A program made the position numbers and the translations under genes. A stretch of DNA of 12,796 bases from Nitrospirota bacterium (lineage in GTDB: Bacteria > Nitrospirota_A > Leptospirillia > Leptospirillales > Leptospirillaceae), in contig JAKCCY010000080.1 in the NCBI GenBank assembly GCA_021838765.1, positions 1-12,796 on the forward strand, read 5' to 3'. Positions 1 to 6,252 of this stretch are shown here, in pieces. The notes beneath the pieces were generated by a model that was given only the letters and a program-made list of their open reading frames with translations, searched no databases and was not told the origin of the DNA. The first letter of the stretch is position 1. The number at the start of each line of letters is the position of its first letter.

Positions 1-117
1 CTCTTTCTCGGCATCCGAAGCATTATCGGAACGCTCAAGAAAAACGACAAACCCATTTTCGAGTCGCCTCTGACACTCATGACCACAGGATCTCTTCCCG
101 ATCTCCTACCTCCCTGA
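1..117 (+). CDS. C-terminal fragment of an unidentified protein
   Basis: An open frame enters at the left edge and ends with TGA at 115-117, giving the last 38 residues of a protein. It begins LFLGIRSIIGTLKKNDKPIF and ends in SLPDLLPP. The stretch with charged KKND followed by a hydrophobic end vaguely recalls the C-terminus of UbiA-type prenyltransferases, but this is too short to assign. No diagnostic motif is visible. The frame is open from base 1, so the start lies outside the window. It is on the same strand as the next gene but 300 bases upstream, so co-transcription cannot be judged. Confidence 0.45.
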   Translation, partial: LFLGIRSIIGTLKKNDKPIFESPLTLMTTGSLPDLLPP

Positions 118-420
118 TCCTTTCTTCCCCCGGTTCTTCTTCCATCTCTTCAGGGATCTGCCACCCCTTGCGCTATTCCTCCGCCTCGGGGGACGTGAGT
201 AGTTACAACCATTGAGCTTATTGACTTCACGATAGCAGCAGTGAGGCTTGTTCACGTAAGTGATAAGGAATGTATTTGCATAAGAATGCCCGTAGCATCA
301 GGCAATGGGCAGGGGTTATGCTGAAACCAGTGAACTGGCTTCACGCTTTGGAGAAATGTATTCACAAGGAAATGCACCCGATAGATCTTTTCTGCAGACG
401 CAAGATGGGAGGGGCAGAGG
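118..420. other. Intergenic spacer, no gene recognised
   Basis: This 303-base spacer has no convincing coding frame. The first part is pyrimidine-rich. Two weak inverted repeats occur at 327-338 (CCAG, 4-base loop, CTGG) and 330-344 (GTGAA, 5-base loop, TTCAC), too short to call a terminator. A TTGACT at 221-226 looks like a -35 element but has no good -10 at the right distance. A purine-rich ribosome binding site for the next gene lies at its right end. Confidence 0.5.
407..414 (+). promoter_or_regulatory. Ribosome binding site deciding the TTG start at 421
   Basis: GGGAGGGG lies six bases before TTG at 421. It lies 18 bases before the first in-frame ATG (433), which is too far, although AGAGG at 416-420 could serve that ATG instead. 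The TTG start is favoured but not certain. Confidence 0.5.
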
Positions 421-1728
421 TTGTTTAAACAGATGTTGACCATGATCTCGGGGGAGAAGATCGGCTTCATATCGCCGGCCGGTTTTCTGTTCATGCACCT
501 TTTTCAGGGAGCGGGATGGATTCTGTTGCTTGCTATGGCGGCCATTGGTGATTCTTGGGGATCTGGCCTATCGTTTGCGGTGATTCATGCCTTCGGACTG
601 GGGTTTTTATCTCTTGCTGTCCTTTCTGTGCTCGTTCATGTACTCCCGGCAGCCTGCCACGTGTCTGTGGGAGAGAAGCTCTCTGACCGGTGGCAGATTG
701 GAGTGGTGGTCATCGGAGCCTCACTGGTTGTCTCTGGATTCGGCTTGGCGAATTTTCGCCTCTCTCTGCTCGGTGGTCTTTTGATATTTATCTCGATCTT
801 CTTCTATGTTCTTCGAGTGTCATACGAACTATTCAAGAGATCCAAAAGTTGGAAAATGGAACCTTGGCTCTTGGGACTCATGATTTGGGGATCGCTTCTT
901 TTTTTCCTTTTTGGAATTTCTCTGGGAGCGTTCATGCTCTACCACTTTCTCTTTCCTCCTCTTCCTCTCTCTTTTGCATTCCTCCCGATTGTTCATGCAA
1001 CATTGATGATCGGCGGGTGGCTCTCTCTTATTGTGACGGCTGTGTTCTCCCGAACTTCCGGACCGACACTGGGATTCACTGTTCCATTTCGTAGGGCGTG
1101 TGCCGCATGGGGCACCATGGCGATGGGAATCCTTCTCGGTGTCATCGGGCTTCTCGCACAGAGTCGCTTTGTCTGGATTTCAGCTTTTGGAATAAGTATC
1201 CTTGCTTTCCTTCTGTACAACGGATCGCTGATTCCCTTCATCTTTCGCTCGCATTCTGTCAATCCGGTTCCGCGACGATATCTGATATCGTCCGTTTTTT
1301 ATAGTGTGACGGGAGTAAGTATTCTGGCACTTTTTGTTCTGTTAAAGTTGCCGTTTTCGAAAATGGGGCTCCTTTTCATTTTTCTCATGGGTTGGCTGGG
1401 CCAGTTCCTTCTCGCCCATCTATACCATCTGGGTCCAAGACTTCTCTCTCTTCTCCGGCAAGGCCCAGGCGATCTCACTCCTCCGCTTGCGCTGCTTGAT
1501 ATGAGGCGTTCATTACTCACATTTTTTCTTTACCAGGCAGGAATCGGACTGAGTACCCTGACTTTACTGTTTCAGAAAAGTTTCTCTACGGAGACAGCAA
1601 TATGGGGTCCGATTGTCGGAATCCTGGCATGGACAAGTTTGTCCCTTGAAATCGGTTCGGCCTGGAAAAAGGCAAGTGGAGTCTCCTCAAGTCAGCTTCT
1701 TGTCAATCCTATGGTTAAAAAATTATAA
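421..1728 (+). CDS. Polytopic membrane protein, NnrS / heme-copper oxidase subunit I-like
   Basis: This 435-residue protein is almost entirely hydrophobic helices, roughly 11-12 membrane segments, and must sit in the inner membrane. Several histidines lie inside or at the ends of helices: H56 (IHAFGLGFLSL), H73 (VLVHVLPA), H192 (VHATLMIGGWLSL), H333 and H336 (LLAHLYHLGPRLL). This pattern, with the HxxxxG and HVLP motifs, resembles NnrS and stand-alone proteins related to oxidase subunit I that bind heme or metal; that family call is inference from motifs. The start is TTG at 421, six bases after GGGAGGGG (407-414); ATG at 433 or 442 are alternatives. The gene stands alone on the + strand. Its substrate is unknown. 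A role in respiration or nitrosative-stress defence is possible but not shown. Confidence 0.7.
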   Translation: MFKQMLTMISGEKIGFISPAGFLFMHLFQGAGWILLLAMAAIGDSWGSGLSFAVIHAFGLGFLSLAVLSVLVHVLPAACHVSVGEKLSDRWQIGVVVIGASLVVSGFGLANFRLSLLGGLLIFISIFFYVLRVSYELFKRSKSWKMEPWLLGLMIWGSLLFFLFGISLGAFMLYHFLFPPLPLSFAFLPIVHATLMIGGWLSLIVTAVFSRTSGPTLGFTVPFRRACAAWGTMAMGILLGVIGLLAQSRFVWISAFGISILAFLLYNGSLIPFIFRSHSVNPVPRRYLISSVFYSVTGVSILALFVLLKLPFSKMGLLFIFLMGWLGQFLLAHLYHLGPRLLSLLRQGPGDLTPPLALLDMRRSLLTFFLYQAGIGLSTLTLLFQKSFSTETAIWGPIVGILAWTSLSLEIGSAWKKASGVSSSQLLVNPMVKKL

Positions 1729-2185
1729 AAACCTCCAGGATAATCTCGCCCCAACAAGAAAAAGGTCAAAGATTTTCTGTATATGGTGCTGGACAACTCA
1801 TCCTTGATCAAAGGTCCGAGCATTCTCTATCACCTGTTTTGGGGCGGGCTGATTAGTCCGGCAAAGTCGAGGGGGCTCTGGTCAAGAATGTTTTGTTGTA
1901 TCCTTTGACAAAGGGTGCTTGGCCTATGACCTTGGTCCGGGTGCTTCACCCGCCCGACTGCGTCGTTTTTTTCCATGCCTGCGAGAGCGCTGGGCCAACG
2001 ACAAACAGCGTATCGCTCCTTTGATCATCAGGTGATAGCGATAAAAACTTTTGAGTCCCCTCTTACTAAAAAGACCGAAGATCAGGCGGTTGTTGCCCAT
2101 ACAGTGGTGTTGTTGTGCATGCAGTATCCGACCAACCTCAATACTATGTCCGGCGCCAAAACATAAGCCACGGGAGCATAAAAAG
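1729..2185. other. Spacer with small unassigned open frames
   Basis: This 457-base gap lies between the membrane protein and the NADH dehydrogenase. It holds a 41-codon frame (1783-1908, beginning MVLDNSSLIKGPSILYHLFW), which has no clear ribosome binding site and no recognisable family, and a terminator-like double hairpin at 1938-1972. A frame open from about 1850 to 2034 has no usable start. The dehydrogenase frame also runs upstream to an ATG at 2051, but that extension precedes the Rossmann motif and is not needed. No tRNA or known RNA is recognised. Confidence 0.4.
1938..1972 (+). terminator. Terminator-like double hairpin with T7 tail
   Basis: A perfect 6-base stem (CGGGTG, loop CTT, CACCCG; 1938-1952) is followed by a small stem (CGAC, loop TGC, GTCG; 1955-1965) and then seven T (1966-1972). 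The order fits a Rho-independent terminator read on the + strand. It lies more than 200 bases after the stop of the membrane protein, so it would end either that gene's long 3' leader or a short transcript from the spacer. The 4-base stem next to the T run is short, which limits confidence. Confidence 0.45.
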
Positions 2186-3424
2186 ATGAATCGGCACATC
2201 GTAATCCTGGGTAGCGGGTTCGCCGGACTGGCGGCAGCAAAGGCTTTAGCTGACAAGGACGTAACTGTCTCTGTCGTCGATTCCAAAAACTACCACTTGT
2301 TCCAGCCTCTCCTTTACCAAGTGGCTTCAGGGGATCTTGATGCTGAAGCGGTCGCGACTCCGATTCGTCGGATCCTAAAAAAGAGGAATCTGCGGTTTAT
2401 TCTGAGCACAGTAAGCGGATTGAATCTGGACCGCCGGATTGTCCACATGGAGGACGGAACCGATCTCTCTTATGACAAATTGATGATTGCACTGGGAAGC
2501 TCCACCAATTTCCATGGAAAGACGGGTATTGCCCATCATGCCTATCATCTGAAAGGTTTGCCGGAAGCAGAGGCATTACGATCGCAGATCCTCCTAGCCC
2601 TGGAGCGGGCTTCTCGATGCCAGGATCTAGGAGAACGCCAGTCCTGGCTTAGCTTTGTTATTGCCGGTGGAGGAACGACAGGCGTCGAGTTCTGCTGTGC
2701 ACTATTGGAGCTTTTTCGTATACTCTTACCCCGCGACTACCCTGAACTCGATCCCACAGAGGTATCGGTGCACATCCTTCAGGGAGAATCAGTTCTCCTG
2801 CCAGGATTTGATCCTTCCCTTCGAGCATACACAAAGATTCGACTGAACGCTCTGGGAGCACAAATCCGGCTCGAGACCCATGTAGAAGATTTTGATGGAC
2901 TGACGGTTCAATGCAACAGAGGTGGATCTATCTTCTCTCGAACACTGGTATGGGCAGCAGGTGTTATGCCACACCCGCTCGTTGTCACGCTGCCAGGCGA
3001 GAAGGTCCATGGAGGCCGGATTCCCGTCAACGATCACATGCAACTGTCAGGGTACCCCGATGTCTTTGTTCTGGGAGATCTTGCCGCTAGCGGAGGAATG
3101 GAAGATTGGCCGCAAGTGGCACCCTTTGCCATTCAGAGCGCACGCCATGCGGCGCAGGTTGTTCTCTCCACATGGAACCTTGCCCGGGCTCCCACTCCTT
3201 TCCATTACCGGGATCCAGGAAGCATGGTGGTTCTGGGCCGATATGACGCCGTCTGCCAGATCCCTCGATGGAACGTAAAGTGGCATGGTCGAGGTGCCTG
3301 GATGCTCTGGTTATTCGTGCACCTCTACTCGATTGTCGGCACGCGCAACCGGGCTCTCACCCTGCTCGATTGGGGCACGGACTACCTGTTCCATAGCGCT
3401 GTGGTAGAACTGATCCGGCGTTAG
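2186..3424 (+). CDS. ndh: Type II NAD(P)H:quinone oxidoreductase (NDH-2)
   Basis: This enzyme oxidises NAD(P)H with FAD and reduces the membrane quinone pool without pumping protons. The 412-residue protein has the family's normal length. The FAD Rossmann motif GSGFAG is at residues 9-14 with D32 ending the second strand, followed by the NDH-2 signature NYHLFQPLLYQVASG (35-49). The nucleotide-binding motif GGGTTGVE is at 161-168, the FAD motif VFVLGD at 293-298 and the quinone-site motif AIQSARHAA at 315-323. An amphipathic C-terminal end (WMLWLFVHLYSIVGTRNR, 372-389) anchors it to the membrane. Q199 stands where most NADH-specific members have Glu. The start ATG 2186 follows GGGAG (2172-2176) by nine bases; the longer frame from 2051 adds 45 residues unlike the family. 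Sulfide:quinone reductase is less likely because its cysteine pattern is absent. Confidence 0.92.
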   Translation: MNRHIVILGSGFAGLAAAKALADKDVTVSVVDSKNYHLFQPLLYQVASGDLDAEAVATPIRRILKKRNLRFILSTVSGLNLDRRIVHMEDGTDLSYDKLMIALGSSTNFHGKTGIAHHAYHLKGLPEAEALRSQILLALERASRCQDLGERQSWLSFVIAGGGTTGVEFCCALLELFRILLPRDYPELDPTEVSVHILQGESVLLPGFDPSLRAYTKIRLNALGAQIRLETHVEDFDGLTVQCNRGGSIFSRTLVWAAGVMPHPLVVTLPGEKVHGGRIPVNDHMQLSGYPDVFVLGDLAASGGMEDWPQVAPFAIQSARHAAQVVLSTWNLARAPTPFHYRDPGSMVVLGRYDAVCQIPRWNVKWHGRGAWMLWLFVHLYSIVGTRNRALTLLDWGTDYLFHSAVVELIRR

Positions 3425-3847
3425 GATATGTCCTGAAATAAGATGAACAGTTCATAATGGACAGTACTCCATTTTATCTTTTTAATTGTTCAAGTTAAAT
3501 GTGGACAAGTCCTGGGGATCAGGGATGCAGGGCAGAGAGGGAGAGATTTCCAGGAAAAGCCAAGGGGAGGACATCGAGAAGCTCTGTCCGTTTCTTATGG
3601 CGTTCGGGAGGCCGAAGAGGGTATTCTGGGGACCCCGCGGTTCCGGAGAGACCAAGTCCCTCTCGGGCCGGTGGAACGAGAGCTTCACCAACGGTGCGAC
3701 TGGGGCATGAAAAAGACTTGGGGAAAGCTCCATGACTGGAAATGGTACAAGATGCATCTGTCGGTTGCAGAAGATGGTCTCTGTTCACGACAGCAAGATG
3801 GCACCAGAGTTGATCAGGAAAACGGTCACACGAAAATCCTTCCTCAG
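3425..3847. other. Spacer, possibly holding a transposase remnant
   Basis: This is 423 bases without an intact gene. From about 3719 one + strand frame reads KKTWGKLHDWKWYKMHLSVA and soon after KILPQLLENL. This resembles the Lys-Leu-His-x-Val block and the following Leu-rich block seen in IS4/IS5/IS1182-type transposases. The frame ends at 3880, runs into the 3' end of the Uma2 gene, and has no matching N-terminal half in the same frame. It could be a decayed insertion sequence, or chance; no terminal inverted repeats were found. Confidence 0.25.
3456..3483 (+). terminator. Possible Rho-independent terminator after ndh
   Basis: An inverted repeat AATGGA (3456-3461), six-base loop, TCCATT (3468-3473) runs into a T-rich tail (TTTTATCTTTTT). 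It is 32 bases after the ndh stop, the expected place. Just upstream, ATGAAC-A-GTTCAT (3443-3455) is a second short palindrome. The stem is AT-rich and only six pairs, so the call is moderate. Confidence 0.4.
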
Positions 3848-4408
3848 TTATTGGAAAACCTCGGCGAGGGGAATCGATAAACCGGGGAAAAGGGGAGACT
3901 CGAGAAGATCCCTCTTGCTGTGTTCGAGTGGAGCCGGATAATGCCCACAGGCAAGACGGAAGACCTGACCTGTTTCCGTTTCCGGATCCACGATCCAGTA
4001 TTCAGAAACCCCAAACCGCTGGGTGAGGGAATGTTTCACCCGGCGGTCGGCCGTTTCCGTTGACGGGGACAGGATCTCGACTGTCAGGTCCGGAACGCCC
4101 TGGATGTTCTTTTCAGTAATGATGGACAAATGCTCCTTCGAGACAAAGACCAAGTCCGGCTCGACCACCTGAAGTGGGTCTTTGGAAAAGACCACGTCGC
4201 AGGGGGCGGCGAAGACTTCTCCGATTGGCGACCGATCAAGATATGTTCCAATAATGATAGACATCCTCAAAGAAATTCTTTGATGCCGGGGACTGGGGGA
4301 CGGGGTCATGCAAAGCTCTCCATCGATCATCTCGGTGCGAAAGGAACCCCCTTCCGGGAGCGACATGAATTCCTCGTAGGTCCATTCTTTGAGACTGGCC
4401 GTTTTCAT
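3848..4408 (-). CDS. Uma2-family (DUF820) putative endonuclease
   Basis: This 186-residue protein has the Uma2 fold signature, a PD-(D/E)xK-like nuclease family common as scattered copies in cyanobacteria and other bacteria, with no settled cellular role. Visible features in order: YEEFMSLPE near the N-terminus (11-19), IDGEL (28-32), VVEPDLVFV (81-89, with D85), DLTVEILSPST (107-117, with E111), DRRVK (121-125) and GVSEYWIVDPE (133-143). D85, E111 and K125 are the likely catalytic set. The start ATG 4408 follows AAGGAGG by five bases; the frame extends 19 codons upstream but without a better signal. It has its own promoter candidate (4442-4470) and is not obviously part of the efflux operon. 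It may be a mobile or orphan gene. Confidence 0.85.
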   Translation of the reverse strand: MKTASLKEWTYEEFMSLPEGGSFRTEMIDGELCMTPSPSPRHQRISLRMSIIIGTYLDRSPIGEVFAAPCDVVFSKDPLQVVEPDLVFVSKEHLSIITEKNIQGVPDLTVEILSPSTETADRRVKHSLTQRFGVSEYWIVDPETETGQVFRLACGHYPAPLEHSKRDLLESPLFPGLSIPLAEVFQ

Positions 4409-4441
4409 CAAAACCTCCTTCCAGAACGTGCATATCCTACC

Positions 4442-4470
4442 ATTATGCTCCGTTTTTGGGTTCATTCCAA
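4442..4470 (-). promoter_or_regulatory. Sigma70-type promoter candidate for the Uma2 gene
   Basis: On the - strand, TTGGAA (4470-4465) and CATAAT (4447-4442) are separated by exactly 17 bases. Transcription would begin near 4435 and leave a short leader of about 27 bases before the ATG at 4408. This suggests the gene is transcribed separately from the upstream HiPIP gene. Confidence 0.45.
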
Positions 4471-4691
4471 CCTCAAAAAACGGTGCTCATGGATGATATT
4501 TTCCTATGCGCTTGATTCCTCCCTGATTGACAGTCAGAGCCAATTTCAGCGCGATATTAAGGATGGAACAGAACAAGGGGTGTCAACGAAGAAAATGACG
4601 CCATTTTCTGCCTCTCGCAACATCAAAGGGGGAAGAGCCTTTATTTTTGCAAGAAGCTCTTCAGTGCCCGTTTTTTCAGAACACCTGAACC

Positions 4692-5093
4692 TTAGGACTG
4701 GTGAATCGGGGAATAAAATTGGCAATATCCCATCGGACTCACTGGGCCTTCAACGACTTCGCAGAGTCCCATTTTTTCCATCATTTTGCCATTCATTCTT
4801 TCCATTGGCATTCCCTGCATCATCCCGCCCATCCCGGGCATGTTTCCCATCATCTGTTTCATTTGCGGATTGGCAGGAAGAAAATGTGTGCAATTCATAC
4901 ACATTTTTCCTTTGTCAGGATGAGACTGATAGCGGGCGATCTTTTTGCTGATTTTTTTTGTTTCTGCAAAAGCAGGATTTCTTTCAAGCAAGATCCATCC
5001 GGATCCCAATAATAATGCAAAAACCGGTATGTATCGCAAAAAATCTCTTCGAGAAACACCACTTTCAAGACTTGTCAACGATTTTTCATCCAT
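4692..5093 (-). CDS. HiPIP-like iron-sulfur protein with a Met-rich insertion
   Basis: This 133-residue protein looks like an exported high-potential iron-sulfur protein, a soluble periplasmic electron carrier with one [4Fe-4S] cluster. The N-terminus carries a Tat-like motif SRRDFLRY (14-21), a hydrophobic stretch and a likely cleavage after AFA (41-43). The mature part begins near ARYQSHPDKGKMCMNC, typical of the family, and ends GPVSPMGYCQFY. The four cluster cysteines are C65, C68, C111 and C124. The C68-C111 gap is 42 residues, against about 16 in the well-known Chromatium protein. The extra loop (about 75-108) holds 13 Met in MxxM, MM and MxM patterns, typical of Cu(I)/Ag(I) ligands. 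GGGAGG five bases before ATG 5093 decides the start; ATG 5111 would add six residues. It is the last - strand gene of the copper cluster, 176 bases after the Met-rich helical protein gene. Redox partner and metal binding are inference. Confidence 0.8.
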   Translation of the reverse strand: MDEKSLTSLESGVSRRDFLRYIPVFALLLGSGWILLERNPAFAETKKISKKIARYQSHPDKGKMCMNCTHFLPANPQMKQMMGNMPGMGGMMQGMPMERMNGKMMEKMGLCEVVEGPVSPMGYCQFYSPIHQS

Positions 5094-5153
5094 GCGTTCC
5101 TCCCATTCCATCAGCGGCTACTCCGAATCGTCCGCTCTTTTTAATGGAAGCCC

Positions 5154-5182
5154 CTCTCCCGGAATCGGATGTTCCGGGAGAG
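5154..5182. repeat. Perfect 11-bp inverted repeat in the HiPIP leader
   Basis: CTCTCCCGGAA (5154-5164), a 7-base loop, then TTCCGGGAGAG (5172-5182) form a perfect GC-rich stem. It lies 61 bases upstream of the HiPIP ATG, in the leader of the - strand transcript. No T run follows on either strand, so it is not a standard terminator. It could be an RNA stability or processing element, or an operator. A smaller palindrome CCTGT-C-ACAGG sits at 5186-5196. Confidence 0.6.
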
Positions 5183-5252
5183 TTCCCTGTCACAGGAGAG
5201 CCTGGATTTCCCATGTACAGAGGAGGCTCCACCAAAAAATCTATGGGAGAGC

Positions 5253-5280
5253 GAACAAGCCCGACTTGTTCACTTTTTTT
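5253..5280 (+). terminator. Terminator-like hairpin at the 3' end of the Met-rich gene
   Basis: GAACAAG (5253-5259), loop CCCGA, CTTGTTC (5265-5271) is a perfect 7-base stem followed two bases later by seven T on the + strand (5274-5280). It overlaps the stop codon of the - strand gene at 5270-5272. As a terminator it points along the + strand, against the local genes, so it might block antisense transcription. On the - strand the nearest T run (5239-5234) is 13 bases past the stem, too far for a standard terminator. Confidence 0.4.
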
Positions 5281-5659
5281 GAATGATCTCCAATAGAAGC
5301 GATTCATCCCTGATCATCTGGTCCATCATTTTGTTCATGACAAGGTTGTACTGGTCCATCCTGCGATCAGATCTGACGATATCCGCGATCGTCGTCATCC
5401 GTCCCATTTTCATGCTTTCTTTCATCAGCTCGTTCATTTCTTTCCGCATGATTTTATTGTTGATCTTGATCATTTTTATTTGTGCCGCAAGAGCGTTCTG
5501 TCGCTCCATCCCGCTCGCCTTTTCAGCCAGCCTCAATTTCGCCTCGGATTTATCCATCTTCTGGTTCAGGAAGACATCCGCAGGATTGACTGCCCAGGCC
5601 CCTACGGGAAAGCCCAGGAAAAAGATCGCCGATGAAATGAAAATCCCTTTTTTCAACAT
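5270..5659 (-). CDS. Secreted Met-rich helical protein, unknown function
   Basis: This 129-residue protein is not recognised. Residues 1-23 form a classical signal peptide (MLKK, hydrophobic core, cleavage after AWA), so it should be periplasmic. The mature part is all predicted helix, highly charged, with 14 Met in about 106 residues and no Cys. The richest part is residues 63-115, including MRKEMNELMKESMKMGRM (71-88) and MNKMMDQM (108-115). Spacing of three or four residues would place many Met on one helix face, like Met-rich Cu(I)/Ag(I) binding proteins such as SilE, to which it shows no clear sequence match. The start ATG 5659 follows GGAGGT by five bases; the open frame runs 32 codons further without a signal. 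It lies between the CusF-like and HiPIP genes, 183 bases after the former, on the same strand. A copper buffering or chaperone role is inferred. Confidence 0.75.
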   Translation of the reverse strand: MLKKGIFISSAIFFLGFPVGAWAVNPADVFLNQKMDKSEAKLRLAEKASGMERQNALAAQIKMIKINNKIMRKEMNELMKESMKMGRMTTIADIVRSDRRMDQYNLVMNKMMDQMIRDESLLLEIIQKK

Positions 5660-5690
5660 GATGCACCTCCGATTATTAGTCCTTGTTATT

Positions 5691-5727
5691 GGGGTCTCCG
5701 ATCGGGAAAATCCGGTCGATGGACCCC
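5691..5727. repeat. Imperfect long hairpin upstream of the Met-rich gene
   Basis: GGGGTC and GACCCC at the ends, plus CGATCGG and CCGGTCG inside, can pair around a GAAAAT loop. There is a small internal loop and one position that becomes a G-U wobble in RNA. The right side in transcript terms ends 31 bases before the start at 5659, leaving the ribosome binding site free. No T run follows. It may influence processing or stability of the intercistronic RNA. Confidence 0.45.
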
Positions 5728-5742
5728 GTTCAATTTCCCATG

Positions 5743-5759
5743 CTCCATGAGCCATGGAG
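5743..5759. repeat. Perfect 7-bp inverted repeat in the same spacer
   Basis: CTCCATG (5743-5749), loop AGC, CATGGAG (5753-5759). With the hairpin at 5691-5727 this makes two consecutive stem-loops between the CusF-like gene and the Met-rich gene. Without a T tail it is not a standard terminator. Confidence 0.45.
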
Positions 5760-5842
5760 AATTTCCGTCAGGTTTTCTGCCCTGAGCTCAGTCTTTTCCA
5801 TCGGAATCGTCACAAGTGTCAGTGCAGACATCCTTTTTCAAA

Positions 5843-6235
5843 TCACGGCAGCTTTGAGATTTTTGTAATGACAGCAGCGCCATTGTCCTGAATGACATCA
5901 AAGCGGACATGCTCACCCTTTTTCAGGGAGGAGAGTAAAGACCTTTGCTTTACACTGAAGGCCATGGTCATTCCGCTCCAGCCGAACTCCTTGATCGGGC
6001 CGTGGGTGATCGTAACCGTCCCGGCTTTCGGATCCAGCGACTTTATGATCCCTTTTCCATGTCCGACGGATGCCTGCGCGCTATCTGCCCCGGAGGACAT
6101 GTTGTGCATTCCGTTCATATCTCCCATCCCTCCCCCCATGTCGTCAGCCATGGCGACGGTGGTGGAAAGAAGTATTCCTGTCAGAATGATCAGACCACCT
6201 GCCATTGTTCTCAATCGGTTTTTAAAAGACTTCAT
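5843..6235 (-). CDS. cusF: CusF-like periplasmic Cu(I)/Ag(I) chaperone
   Basis: This 130-residue protein has a signal peptide (cleavage near AMA, 28-30), a Met/Gly/His-rich linker (31-47: DDMGGGMGDMNGMHNMS) and a CusF domain (about 61-130) that folds as a small beta barrel. H78, W86, M89 and M91 in THGPIKEFGWSGMTM have exactly the spacing of the E. coli CusF metal site (H36, W44, M47, M49), where Trp covers the bound Cu(I). The family delivers Cu(I)/Ag(I) to the CusB/CusA pump. The Met-rich linker is an addition and may bind further copper. The start ATG 6235 has AAGGA upstream and gives a typical signal peptide; ATG 6253 overlaps the CusA stop (TAATG) and could be coupled. In E. coli cusF lies between cusC and cusB; here it follows cusA. 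Confidence 0.9.
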   Translation of the reverse strand: MKSFKNRLRTMAGGLIILTGILLSTTVAMADDMGGGMGDMNGMHNMSSGADSAQASVGHGKGIIKSLDPKAGTVTITHGPIKEFGWSGMTMAFSVKQRSLLSSLKKGEHVRFDVIQDNGAAVITKISKLP

Positions 6236-6252
6236 CTTGGGTTTCCTTTCCA

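Noticed and set aside
2051..2185. 45-codon N-terminal extension of ndh
   Set aside because: NDH-2 proteins begin just before the Rossmann strand. The ATG at 2186 has a well-spaced ribosome binding site and the extension looks non-coding.
1924..2286. 120-residue - strand open frame overlapping the ndh start
   Set aside because: It has no recognisable domain and a composition typical of an antisense frame, and it conflicts with the well-supported ndh start.
3482..3788. Several overlapping open frames of 70-90 codons on both strands after ndh
   Set aside because: They are low-complexity, Arg/Ser/Pro-rich translations in a GC-rich stretch with no ribosome binding sites or recognisable domains. 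At most they are remnants.
4632..4662. GAAGAGC / GCTCTTC inverted repeat after the HiPIP gene as a terminator
   Set aside because: The loop is 17 bases and no T run follows on the - strand, so it is not a convincing Rho-independent terminator.
4130..4951. 273-residue + strand open frame
   Set aside because: It runs antisense through the Uma2 and HiPIP genes, both clear families with strong ribosome binding sites. Its own translation has no family features.
5094..5111. ATG at 5111 as HiPIP start
   Set aside because: The ribosome binding site GGGAGG lies inside this extension, directly positioned for ATG 5093.
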